The position numbers and the translations under genes are program-made. A model generated the notes under the pieces. The model ran no database searches. It was not told where the DNA came from and saw only the letters and a program-made list of their open reading frames with translations. Source: an uncultured Thermoleophilia bacterium (GTDB taxonomy: Bacteria; Actinomycetota; Thermoleophilia; Miltoncostaeales; Miltoncostaeaceae). Taken from it: 33,869 nucleotides of DNA. Where the stretch lies: contig CAMYIK010000007.1 in the NCBI GenBank assembly GCA_947258365.1, forward strand, positions 1-33,869. The letters are read 5' to 3'. This document shows, one piece after another, positions 21,486 through 32,106 of the stretch; position 1 is the stretch's first letter, and each line of letters starts with the position of its first letter.

Positions 21486-22270
21486 CGGCGCTCGCGGCGC
21501 CGGTGCAGGTAGGCCGCCACGCGGGTCGGCAAGGCTCGCGGTAGCGGCCTGCCGACCCGCGTGAGCGCGGCAACCGGCCCGACATCCACCCGAACGCGCC
21601 CGCGCCGCAGACCCTCCCAGGTGCGCTCCACGACCCGCTCGACCGGGCTGAACGGAACGGGCCCCTGGTAGCTCCCCGCCCCCGCCGCGGCGCCGAACTC
21701 CGTGTGCACCGGGCCGGGGCACACCGCGATCGCGCGTACACCGGTCCCGCGCAGCTCCTCGGCCAGCGCCGCGGTGAAATGCAGACCGAAGGCCTTCGTC
21801 GCGGCGTAAGTGCTCATAAAGGGAATCGGCTGATCCGCGGCCGCGGAGCTCACCACGATCACCGCGCCGCGGCCGCGGCCCACCATCTCGGGCAGCACAT
21901 CGCAGGCCAGATCCACCACGGCTGCGCAGTTCAGCCTGACCATGTCGGCTTCGCGCCGACGGTCCGCCTCGATCAGCGGGCCCAACGAACCGAACCCCGC
22001 GTTGAGAACGGCGACGTCCACTCTGTTCGGACCAAGGGCGTCTCTGCAGGCCTGCAGGCCGCTGGCCTTGGTGAGGTCCGCAACGACGTAGCGGACGGTT
22101 CCCGGCCCACGATCAGTCAACTCCGCGACCAGCTCCCGCAGCCGCTTCTCGCGGCGCGCCACCGCGATCACTTCGTAGCCGCGCTGGACGAGGCTTTCCG
22201 CGTAGGCCCAGCCGATTCCTGAGGACGCCCCCGTCACGAGGGCCGCTGCCGGTGGAGACCCGATCGGCAC
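21482..22270 (-). CDS. Short-chain dehydrogenase/reductase
   Basis: ALVTGASSGIGWAYAESL, NAGFGSLGP, VVVSSAAADQPIPFMSTYAATKAF (S-YxxxK). Confidence 0.9.
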   Translation of the reverse strand: MPIGSPPAAALVTGASSGIGWAYAESLVQRGYEVIAVARREKRLRELVAELTDRGPGTVRYVVADLTKASGLQACRDALGPNRVDVAVLNAGFGSLGPLIEADRRREADMVRLNCAAVVDLACDVLPEMVGRGRGAVIVVSSAAADQPIPFMSTYAATKAFGLHFTAALAEELRGTGVRAIAVCPGPVHTEFGAAAGAGSYQGPVPFSPVERVVERTWEGLRRGRVRVDVGPVAALTRVGRPLPRALPTRVAAYLHRRRERR

Positions 22271-22296
22271 GCGTCGAGCCTACCGGCCCCGTGGTG

Positions 22297-23469
22297 CTAC
22301 CGGCCGAGGCCCCTTGTGATCGAGGCCGCGCGTTCCTTCACCCTGCAGCCGCCCGCGATCTTGAGAGCGAAGCCCCGATCACCGTCTTTGAGCTCCAACG
22401 CCACACGCGGAATCTCAAGGGGCGCCCGCCAGGCGTCCTGCGCGCGCACCGGCCCATGCTTCATGGTGAAGGACAGGCGGATGTCGGCCTCTTTCAGCGC
22501 GGCGATCTCCGACTGCCGGTAGTCCGAGGGGCGGCCGTTGGGAAACGCGAAGGCGGTCACAGGCCGCCCTGCCTGCTCGGCAACGGTCGCGATCGATGCG
22601 TGAATCTGAGCCCGTGCGTCGTCCGGTGTCTCACTCGCGAGCACGGGATGATCGACGGTATGCGGCTGGATGGCGAAGCCGTGACTTGCCATCTCGCGAG
22701 CCTCCGACCAGGAGATGAAGTCCGGACGCTCTCGGAGCGGGCCCTCGACGCCGAGCGCAGCCTCGATCTCCTCGAGCAGCGGCTCTCTCACTCGAAATGA
22801 ACGCTTCTTCAGCGCGCTACTCGCGAGCCTCCACACACACTCGCGCATCTGCGGACCATCGAGTCTCACTCGCCCGATCTCAGGCAGCGCGGCCTGCGAC
22901 AGACGCGTGGTGCGCACGGAGTGCCAGAGGCGATCCCACCAGGCCATGCGGCCGGTACCCACGAGACCCGTCGTGACAAACAGGACTGCCGGGAGCCGCC
23001 GCTCCTCAAGGATAGGAAGAGCGATCTCATAGTTGTCGCGATAGCCGTCATCGAAGGTGATGAGCAGTGGGCGCGGCGGAAGCCGGCGGCCCTCGGTGAC
23101 AAATTCAAGGAGTCGATCGAGGTCGATCGGCGTGTACCACAGGCGCACGTAGTCCATCTGCCGCGCGAACTCCTGAGGGGTCGCGCTTGCGACGCCCGGC
23201 GCGCTTGCCTCGGCTACGGTCAGCTCGGCAATGCGGTGGTACGCGAGCACCGTCAGACGGTCGTATCCCCAGGTCATGTCCGCGAAGCGAGACAGCAGCG
23301 AGGACGGCAGCCTGTGGCTGGCGATGGAGGTGGGTCGTAATCCGGTCTCACGGGCGCCCGGTCGAGAGACCGGAACGGTGCGTGGATCAGACGGTCGCCT
23401 AGGGGGTGTTCGGCGTGTGGTTGCCAGGACTTCCTCCGCGGGGGGTGCGGTACACGAAGAGCTTTCCAT
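22297..23469 (-). CDS. Polysaccharide deacetylase (CE4/NodB-like)
   Basis: LAYHRI, PLLITFDDGYRDNYEIALPILEERRLPAVLFVTTGLVG, AREMASHGFAIQPHTVDHPVLA, FAFPNGRPSDY. Start uncertain; ATG near 23277 is an alternative. Confidence 0.85.
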   Translation of the reverse strand: MESSSCTAPPAEEVLATTRRTPPRRPSDPRTVPVSRPGARETGLRPTSIASHRLPSSLLSRFADMTWGYDRLTVLAYHRIAELTVAEASAPGVASATPQEFARQMDYVRLWYTPIDLDRLLEFVTEGRRLPPRPLLITFDDGYRDNYEIALPILEERRLPAVLFVTTGLVGTGRMAWWDRLWHSVRTTRLSQAALPEIGRVRLDGPQMRECVWRLASSALKKRSFRVREPLLEEIEAALGVEGPLRERPDFISWSEAREMASHGFAIQPHTVDHPVLASETPDDARAQIHASIATVAEQAGRPVTAFAFPNGRPSDYRQSEIAALKEADIRLSFTMKHGPVRAQDAWRAPLEIPRVALELKDGDRGFALKIAGGCRVKERAASITRGLGR

Positions 23470-23527
23470 CGGCGGGCGCCGCCAGGCGACCAGGCTCCAC
23501 GTGTCCCGCTACGAAGTTTCGCGGCAT
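23399..23527 (-). CDS. Possible 42-aa small ORF (MPRNFVAGHVEPGRLAAPADGKLFVYRTPRGGSPGNHTPNTP*)
   Basis: ATG preceded by purine-rich GAGGTAGAAG. Overlaps the 5' extension of the deacetylase ORF in another frame. Speculative. Confidence 0.25.
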   Translation of the reverse strand: MPRNFVAGHVEPGRLAAPADGKLFVYRTPRGGSPGNHTPNTP

Positions 23528-23638
23528 TAAGCGATCTTCTACCTCGACTTTCGTCTACTTCAGGCGGCTAGCGAGACGATGCCCATACGGCTCGTCCAGC
23601 CGATCAGCGGAGGTAGTCGAGGGGTCCCCAGAACGCGA

Positions 23639-23664
23639 ACAGCCGGCCCCAAAGGACCGGCTGT
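23639..23664 (-). terminator. Likely terminator hairpin after the cupredoxin gene
   Basis: ACAGCCGG-CCCCAAAGGA-CCGGCTGT, perfect 8-bp stem 26 nt downstream of the cupredoxin stop. Weak U-tract. Confidence 0.5.
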
Positions 23665-23690
23665 CGGTAAGCCTGTATGTCACTGCGGCG

Positions 23691-24161
23691 CTAGTTGGCG
23701 GGACCGAGCATCCGATTCATCTCTGCTTCCCAGGCTGCGTACACCGCGTCGTACTGATCGACGACGGTGATGTAGCCGACCATGCCAAGCGCTTCATGTC
23801 CTGGCAGGTTGCACCAGATCTTGTTCCGCCCAGGCTTGAGCGACGTGACGAGATCCCCGCGCGCGCCCGGTCCGAGATCGACCTTCTGCATCTGCCCTTG
23901 CGCGTCGAGCACGGCAAAATCGTGATCGTCTTCGCCGCGGTTGAAGATGCTGAAGTTGACGACTCCGGTCGGGTCGGCCGCCACGGTGATCCGTGACGGA
24001 ATGACCGACCATTCGTCCTCGTCGATCTGCAAGCCGGTCGGCACCCTCTCGGGCGCTGGATCGAACAACCGATGGACCTTCGCCGCGGCGAGGCTCGCTG
24101 ATGCGAGCATCGCCACGACGAGAGAACCGGCGACGAGGGCGTAGAGGCCCCGACGCCTCAT
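23691..24161 (-). CDS. Secreted/anchored cupredoxin-like protein
   Basis: N-terminal MRRRGLYALVAGSLVVAMLASASLAAA. Possible copper ligands His (GEDDHDF) and Cys-His-Met (IWCNLPGHEALGMVGYI). ATG overlaps the upstream DUF1501 stop (ATGA). Confidence 0.85.
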   Translation of the reverse strand: MRRRGLYALVAGSLVVAMLASASLAAAKVHRLFDPAPERVPTGLQIDEDEWSVIPSRITVAADPTGVVNFSIFNRGEDDHDFAVLDAQGQMQKVDLGPGARGDLVTSLKPGRNKIWCNLPGHEALGMVGYITVVDQYDAVYAAWEAEMNRMLGPAN

Positions 24162-25666
24162 CCGATGATCGGTCGAGCGGTTGCTGCCGGTCGGCCCGGC
24201 AGGACCGCGTTCGGGTCGCCACCGAGCCATTCACTGACGACCTGGGCGTAGATCTGGCGGGGGTCGTTGGCCGCCCGGAGATCGTCACCCCGACGGGCGC
24301 GTTGCGCCGGAGCGATGCCGGGCCAGTCACCTGCAAGGCCACCGTTGACGCGGGATCCCATCAGCATCATCGGACCGGCCGTGCCGTGATCGGTGCCGTC
24401 GTCGTTTTGCTCGACGCGGCGACCGAACTCGGTGAAGACCATCGTCACGACCTTCGCCTCGACCCCACGCGCCGTGAGGTCAGCCTGGAACGCCGCGAGA
24501 GCGTGCGACAGAGTCGTCAGCTGAGGGTCCATGCTGTTGAGAATGTTCGCGTGGTTGTCGAATGAGCCCCAGTCGATGGTCACGATGCGCGTTCCGAGAC
24601 CCGCCCCAATGAGCGTCGCAGCAAGCTGCAAACGCGTCGAGAGGGAGCTCTGCGGATACCCCGCCCCCGCCGGCGCGTTCTCCAGCGCCTTCAGCGCCCG
24701 AGCGACGCGGACCGTGCGGTTGTAGGCCTCACGAGCGTGATTGAGCTGCTCGTTCTTCTTGGCAGCCTGCACGGACGACACCGCACCCATGACTTCGGTC
24801 GCGTCGGTCTCGCCGGAGTTCGAGACGTCGAACTCGACTCCATTGAGGTTGCTGACCGCACTGACCGGCGCCCGCGTGGTCCGAATCTGCTTGGACAGGT
24901 TCGAGCTGAGCGAAACGGCCTGGAGCGGGTTGGTCTTCGACCCGTAGAGGTCGAGCCAACGTCCGAGCCAACCAGTCTCGGTGTTGTCATCGGTCGTGCC
25001 GCGGAACCAGTAGTCGCGGCTGTCGAAGTGCGACCGGCTCGAGTTCTGGAAGAAGTTGACCGCCGGCCAGAGCGCCATGTCGGCGCCTGCGCCGGAGCCG
25101 TTGCCCCAAATGGTGTCAAAGCCGACCGTTTGCTCGTTGTTGCCGACACCGGAGACTCCGACGTTGGCAAAGCCGAACCGACCGCCGGTGCCCGGCATGG
25201 CGGTGGTGCCTACCTGGTTGGCGGCACTGGCTCCGAGAGCGCGACCCACGTTCGGGCGCGCCGTCGAGTAGTGCCCGAAGTCCGGATTCGCGATTGGCAC
25301 GAAGTTCTGCATGCCGTCGAATCCACCATTGAGGTAGAGACAAACCAGCACCGAACCGGGCTCGGCGGCCTCGGCCTTCGCGGCCTCAAACGCCTCTGTC
25401 CAGTCGATCTTGCTCGCCCCGTAGACGGCGGCCATTCCGAGCGCGCCGTTCTTGAGGAAGCTCTTGCGGTCATGCCGCCTGACTCGCGGAACACCATCGG
25501 CAAAACCGTTGACGGCCTCGATCGGAATCGGCATGTGGTCGACCGGCTCGATATCGAGCGCGGCACTGTCGCTGCGGGCGCAGTCGGCGCAGATCACGGC
25601 CTCGGAAAACCCGGGGTCGAGCGGCTTCTGTTCGCCCTCGTGCGTTTGGTGGTCGTTGCGATCCAT
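24158..25666 (-). CDS. DUF1501 domain-containing secreted protein
   Basis: Tat-like HDRKSFLKNGALGMAAVYG; LVCLYLNGGFDGMQNFVPIANPDF; TRIVTIDWGSFDNHANILNSMDPQL; VVTMVFTEFGRRVEQNDDGTDHGTAGPMMLMGSRVNGGLAGDWPGI. Confidence 0.92.
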   Translation of the reverse strand: MDRNDHQTHEGEQKPLDPGFSEAVICADCARSDSAALDIEPVDHMPIPIEAVNGFADGVPRVRRHDRKSFLKNGALGMAAVYGASKIDWTEAFEAAKAEAAEPGSVLVCLYLNGGFDGMQNFVPIANPDFGHYSTARPNVGRALGASAANQVGTTAMPGTGGRFGFANVGVSGVGNNEQTVGFDTIWGNGSGAGADMALWPAVNFFQNSSRSHFDSRDYWFRGTTDDNTETGWLGRWLDLYGSKTNPLQAVSLSSNLSKQIRTTRAPVSAVSNLNGVEFDVSNSGETDATEVMGAVSSVQAAKKNEQLNHAREAYNRTVRVARALKALENAPAGAGYPQSSLSTRLQLAATLIGAGLGTRIVTIDWGSFDNHANILNSMDPQLTTLSHALAAFQADLTARGVEAKVVTMVFTEFGRRVEQNDDGTDHGTAGPMMLMGSRVNGGLAGDWPGIAPAQRARRGDDLRAANDPRQIYAQVVSEWLGGDPNAVLPGRPAATARPIIG

Positions 25667-25667
25667 G

Positions 25668-27086
25668 TCACATCACCTGTCCGTCAGGGCCACCGACCAT
25701 GAAAGTGCGCAGCACTCTCTGGCGAGCGATCCGGTCGTCCTCGTTGTCAGCGGCCGCATTCTTTGAGAAGAACAACAGCGCGCTGCGGGTCTTCGGCGCG
25801 AGCCACGGCTTCCCGACAGCGTTCCACGCGTTGGTGAACGCCTGGGTGCTGCTCTCGCTGCTGCCCGGGTCTTTGATCTCGTAGTTGTCGTCATTGATCA
25901 CCGCGTTGGCGAAGTCGAAACGCGACAACGCGGTGTTCGTGTTCAACCACGAGAGACCGCCTTCCCAACCGGCAACGGTCGGGGGGAAGTAGGGCTCTTG
26001 ACCCTGCTCGTCGAGTGCCCGACTGAGCTGGCTGCTCGTGATACCGCGGCGGAGGGCCCGCATCATGCCGACGGAGTAGACGATCGGCGGCTTGATCATG
26101 TCCGGCTCGATGTTGGCGAACATCGCGGGGTCGGTGAGGATCTTCTTCAGGACCGGGCGGATTTGGGTGCCGCCTCGCTTGTAGGTCCGAATCAGATCGG
26201 TGACCGTCGCCTTGTCCGGCGGCACGGTGATGAACTCGTTCCAGAGCTTGGTGACCAAGAAGAACGGGTGGTTCCAGTGGGCCAGCACGGAGTCCACCGC
26301 ATCCCGGTGCTTGAAGGCGGCCGTCTTGCCGAAGACCTTCTTGTCCGTGTCGTCCCAGCGGTCCTCATTGAAGATCGCGCGGGCCTGATCCGGATTGTCG
26401 TCCTCGATCTCCCAGCCGGTGAAGGCGCGGGAGAGCTCCTTGATGTCGGTCTCCGTGTAGGTGACGTTGCCACGCCGGTCGAGGATTCCGACCGCGAACA
26501 ACTCACAGATCTCGCGACCGTAGTTCTCGTTCGGGTTGTTCTTGGTGCTCCGCTCGCCGTTGAGGAAGCGCAGCATCGCCGGCCCCTCGCCCACCTCGTA
26601 GAGCATGTCCCGGAACTTGGCGGACGGGTTTGCCGCGATGTCGCTGTACTTGCGGAAGAGGTCGATCTGCTGCTGCATCAGCTGCGGCGGACTGACGTTT
26701 TCACGCTGAGTCGCGAAGTGGTTGTGCCAGAAGAACGCCATCCGCTCCGCGAACGGGTTCTTCAACCGGATCATCCGGTCGCACCACTCGAGCACAAGAT
26801 CAGTGTCGTCCTCAGTGGGGTCGAGCGGCGTCCGCGGATCGGCCTCGCGGTCCTGCTTGTACGGAGCCGCGCCCTGAAGACCACCCTGCGGTGTCGTCAG
26901 AAGCGCTTCCACGAAGTCCTGGACGCTCCGGCCGATCCACCTCTTGCGATCGGCGTCGGTCGGGCCGAAACCCGTCCGCCACATCATGCGATCGACCATC
27001 ACCTTGTTCATCCGCTTCTGTGGCCCTGAAGCCAGCGGACGACGCAGGCGTCGGCGTCGCGCCCCTGTAAGCACGCGTGTGCTCAT
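25668..27086 (-). CDS. DUF1800 domain-containing protein
   Basis: RMAFFWHNHFATQ, MLRFLNGERSTKNNPNENYGREICELFAVGI, YTETDIKELSRAFTGWEI, PPTVAGWEGGLSWLNTNT. Confidence 0.93.
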   Translation of the reverse strand: MSTRVLTGARRRRLRRPLASGPQKRMNKVMVDRMMWRTGFGPTDADRKRWIGRSVQDFVEALLTTPQGGLQGAAPYKQDREADPRTPLDPTEDDTDLVLEWCDRMIRLKNPFAERMAFFWHNHFATQRENVSPPQLMQQQIDLFRKYSDIAANPSAKFRDMLYEVGEGPAMLRFLNGERSTKNNPNENYGREICELFAVGILDRRGNVTYTETDIKELSRAFTGWEIEDDNPDQARAIFNEDRWDDTDKKVFGKTAAFKHRDAVDSVLAHWNHPFFLVTKLWNEFITVPPDKATVTDLIRTYKRGGTQIRPVLKKILTDPAMFANIEPDMIKPPIVYSVGMMRALRRGITSSQLSRALDEQGQEPYFPPTVAGWEGGLSWLNTNTALSRFDFANAVINDDNYEIKDPGSSESSTQAFTNAWNAVGKPWLAPKTRSALLFFSKNAAADNEDDRIARQRVLRTFMVGGPDGQVM

Positions 27087-28060
27087 TTGGCCCTCCTTCT
27101 CAGCATGGCCCGGAAGGTGCGGGTTGTCCGCTTGTTCTGCCGGACTCGGAAGTCACCATTCCGCTCCCTGACGTCGTACCAAACGAAGCCTTGGAGCAGG
27201 GGGAGTTTCGACTGGAGCTTCCCGAGTCGGGAGATCCAGAGCGCTTTGTTGCCGCCCTTGTTCGTCGAGGCCGTTTCTGCGATCCAGAACGGCTTCGCGG
27301 CAAGGGAGGTGATGTCGCGGTAGGCGACCCTGAACAGGTCGTACGGCTCAGCCCACGACAGTGACCTGACGGTCCCGAAGTTGTAGCCGCTGACCCCGAC
27401 GAGGTCGACGAACTTCCTACCCGGGAAGTAGTTGGCAATCGTGTTGGTCGGCCGCTCGGGGAAGCTGCGGACGTACGGGGCCCACATGATCCTGACGCGC
27501 TTGCCACCGCTCTTCTTGAGCCGGGCGCGCACCTTCTTGAAGGCTGCCTTGTACTTCTTCGCGTTGTTCTTGTTGACCGTGCCCGACCAGGGGTACCAGG
27601 GGGTGTTCATCTCCGGCATCGGCCGGATGATCGGAGCGATCTTCAGCTTCTTGGTCTCTTTGCCGAGCCTCGCGAGACGCTTGTTCTCGGAGCCCTTCGC
27701 GATCTTGGCCAGGCGGAACCGCGGCTGAACGCGCTTCGCCTTACCGTTGTCGGGCATCCAGGTGATCATCAACTGGACCTTGTTGCGGTTGGCCCATTTG
27801 ATCAGCGCGGGGTTGAGTGACTTACCCGTACTCAGGTAGACGCTCACCACGCGGACCTTCTTGCCTACGGCCTTCCGCAGGCCCGGGGTCTTCTGAACAG
27901 GGTTGTCTTGATAGACGCCCACTTTGATGCGCTTCGCCTCTGCTCTGTCGGCGTCGGCGGCCTGAGCGAATGTCAGGGCTACCGCGGCGCCGAGAGCTAT
28001 TGCAATCGCGCGGCGGGGGGCGTGGACCCGTCGCGGTCGGTGGAGCTCGGTCGTCGTCAT
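27083..28060 (-). CDS. Secreted GH26-like glycoside hydrolase (beta-mannanase-like fold)
   Basis: Signal-like N-terminus AIAIALGAAVALTFAQAADA. Putative acid/base Glu in PIIRPMPEMNTPWYPWSG and nucleophile Glu in KPFWIAETAST. ATG at 28060 (MTTTELHRPRRV) preferred to the longer track start. Confidence 0.75.
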   Translation of the reverse strand: MTTTELHRPRRVHAPRRAIAIALGAAVALTFAQAADADRAEAKRIKVGVYQDNPVQKTPGLRKAVGKKVRVVSVYLSTGKSLNPALIKWANRNKVQLMITWMPDNGKAKRVQPRFRLAKIAKGSENKRLARLGKETKKLKIAPIIRPMPEMNTPWYPWSGTVNKNNAKKYKAAFKKVRARLKKSGGKRVRIMWAPYVRSFPERPTNTIANYFPGRKFVDLVGVSGYNFGTVRSLSWAEPYDLFRVAYRDITSLAAKPFWIAETASTNKGGNKALWISRLGKLQSKLPLLQGFVWYDVRERNGDFRVRQNKRTTRTFRAMLRRRAK

Positions 28061-28165
28061 GGGCGGGACGCTAGAGGCGGTTCGCGGCGATCCCGAGCGT
28101 GGAAAGGAACGCTCAACCCTTTGCCCACAAAGCTCACACAAACCCCGATCTCTCTGGGAGGGACC

Positions 28166-28309
28166 CCGAAAGCAGTGGGATATCACCCTAATGTGCGACT
28201 TTCGGAGCGCCAGGAGGTGGCCGATGTACCTACTTGCATCGGTCCCGCTTACCCGTCTCCTAAGCCCCTCTCATGAAGTCGTTACCGAAGGGCTGCCGAA
28301 AGCGGCAGC
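28166..28309 (+). other. Inverted-repeat-rich intergenic region (candidate structured leader upstream of methylmalonyl-CoA mutase; strand ambiguous)
   Basis: CCGAAAG(28166-28172)/CTTTCGG(28199-28205); GCCA-GGAGG-TGGC(28209-28221); CCGATG(28221-28226)/CATCGG(28237-28242); GCTTA(28247-28251)/TAAGC(28261-28265); GCTGCCG-AAAG-CGGCAGC(28292-28309). Confidence 0.4.
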
Positions 28310-28344
28310 GTAGGATTCGCCGGACGCACCTCGGAAAGGCCCGA

Positions 28345-30491
<2,147 letters not shown>

Positions 30492-30495
<4 letters not shown>

Positions 30496-31463
30496 CCGAG
30501 CTCGCGGAGGGGGTCATCAGAGGTGACCGCCGAGCCTTGGCTCAGGCGATCACGCTGGTGGAGTCGACCCACGACGATGATCGCGAACGCGCTCTGGAGT
30601 TGATTCAGGAAGTCATGCCACGCTCCGGCCGGTCGCTTCGGGTCGGCATGTCCGGCGCCCCCGGCGCCGGAAAGTCCACCATGATCGAAGCGCTCGGCGT
30701 GCGTCTGACGGATGCGCGGAAGCGGGTCGGTGTTCTGACGGTCGACCCCACGAGTGCGCGCAGCGGCGGTTCACTCCTCGGCGACAAGACCCGCATGGAA
30801 GAGCTGTCTCGCCGCGACGGAGCGTTCATCCGTCCGTCCCCGTCAGGAGGCACGCTCGGGGGCGTGGCTCGCCGGACGCGCGAGGCGATGCTGCTCGTCG
30901 AGGCATGGGGCGCGGACGTCGTTCTGATCGAGACCGTCGGCGTCGGCCAGTCCGAGATCGCCGTGGCCGGGATGGTCGACCAGTTCGTTCTTCTGATCAA
31001 TCCGGGCGGCGGGGACGAGCTGCAAGGGCTCAAACGCGGCGTGATGGAACTCGCCGACGTCATCGCGGTGAACAAAGCCGATGGAGAGCTCGCGCCGGCT
31101 GCGGCACGATCACGATCCGAATACGCCGCGGCGGCGCACCTGATGAGACCGCGCCACGACGGGCTCGAGACGCCGGTGCTGGCGACGTCGGCTCTCGAAG
31201 GCGCCGGTCTCGACGAGTTGTGGTCCACTCTCGAGCAGCGCACCGACAGTCTGGCCAACGATGGCCGCTTGGCACAGCTTCGCAGCGCACAGGCACACGA
31301 GTGGCTCTGGACCGAGGTTCGCGAGGGACTCCTTGCCGAAATTGATCGCACGCCAGCAGCGGCCGCGATCGCGAAGCAAACAGAAGCTGACGTCGCCAAC
31401 GGCTCCGCTTTCCCGCCTCTGGTTGCACGTGAGATCGTCGAGGCCCTACTCGACCGGAGGTAG
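30492..31463 (+). CDS. meaB: Methylmalonyl-CoA mutase-associated G-protein chaperone MeaB/ArgK
   Basis: Walker [104 protein letters not shown] start overlaps the mutase stop (GTGTGA). Confidence 0.96.
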
Positions 31464-31465
31464 CC

Positions 31466-32101
31466 ATGCTGGACATGATCCGCGCCAAGATCTCCGCCGC
31501 CCAGGACGACGGGCCTCTTCGCGACCATCTCTCCTCCACGCTCGGCAGCCCTGACGACAACGTCATCTCCGAAGCCGTCACCATCAGCCGCCGATATGTC
31601 GACAGCGTGCCGATCCTGATGGAGCAGACGATCGGAGCGGCGCAGGTCACGGGTGGCCTCGAGCAGATCGCCCCGCTGATGGAAGAGGTCGGCCACTACT
31701 TGCTGCAGGACGAGGACCTCCTGCCGGATCACCTGGGCCTGCTGGGCTTGCTCGATGACGCCCTGTTCGCCAACCGAATGCTCGAGGTGCTGTCGGCGAC
31801 GTACCACCAGCTCGCGGGTGTACCACTCATTTCGGAGGATCTCGGACCCGCCAACCGGGCCGCCGCCGCGTTCCTCGGGGCGGACGTGGCGTCGACCATC
31901 TCCGGGGCCGTCGATCAGGCGGTGCACGAGCGGGTCGCCGAGGTGCAGCTACAGGCAGCCGCCGCTCAGGGATATTCGCCTCAGCCCGGCGGGAATGTCG
32001 GCGGCACCTTCGAGGATCAGGCCGGCCAATTCTTCGCCGAACACGGCGCGTCGTACGGCGGCTCGGCCGACATCGACATCTACCACAACCCGGTCTGGTA
32101 A
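31466..32101 (+). CDS. Unknown protein with DUF1232/YkvA-like segment, coupled to meaB
   Basis: ATG begins 2 nt after the meaB stop. Segment GHYLLQDEDLLPDHLGLLGLLDDALFANRMLEVL resembles DUF1232. Unusual Gly/Tyr/Asp tail ending DIDIYHNPVW. Confidence 0.8.
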   Translation: MLDMIRAKISAAQDDGPLRDHLSSTLGSPDDNVISEAVTISRRYVDSVPILMEQTIGAAQVTGGLEQIAPLMEEVGHYLLQDEDLLPDHLGLLGLLDDALFANRMLEVLSATYHQLAGVPLISEDLGPANRAAAAFLGADVASTISGAVDQAVHERVAEVQLQAAAAQGYSPQPGGNVGGTFEDQAGQFFAEHGASYGGSADIDIYHNPVW

Positions 32102-32106
32102 CCGCC

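Noticed and set aside
23470-23530. Minus-strand GCGGGACACGTGGAGCC looked faintly like the GEMM c-di-GMP riboswitch core GGGACGCAAAGCC
   Set aside because: Too degenerate; GCAAACC and receptor elements absent.
24737-25702. 321-aa ORF antisense to DUF1501, and similar antisense ORFs at 25998-27029 and 30605-31927
   Set aside because: Low-complexity shadow ORFs opposite well-supported genes.
23545-28204. 9-mer CGACTTTCG occurs in both structured intergenic regions (23545-23553 and 28196-28204)
   Set aside because: Short enough to be chance; no extended shared motif found by eye.
28205-28222. GCCAGGAGGTGGCC resembles part of the cobalamin-riboswitch motif GCCAGGAGACC
   Set aside because: Other required B12 elements are not visible upstream; the mutase is also B12-dependent, which is not the usual arrangement for a B12-off switch.
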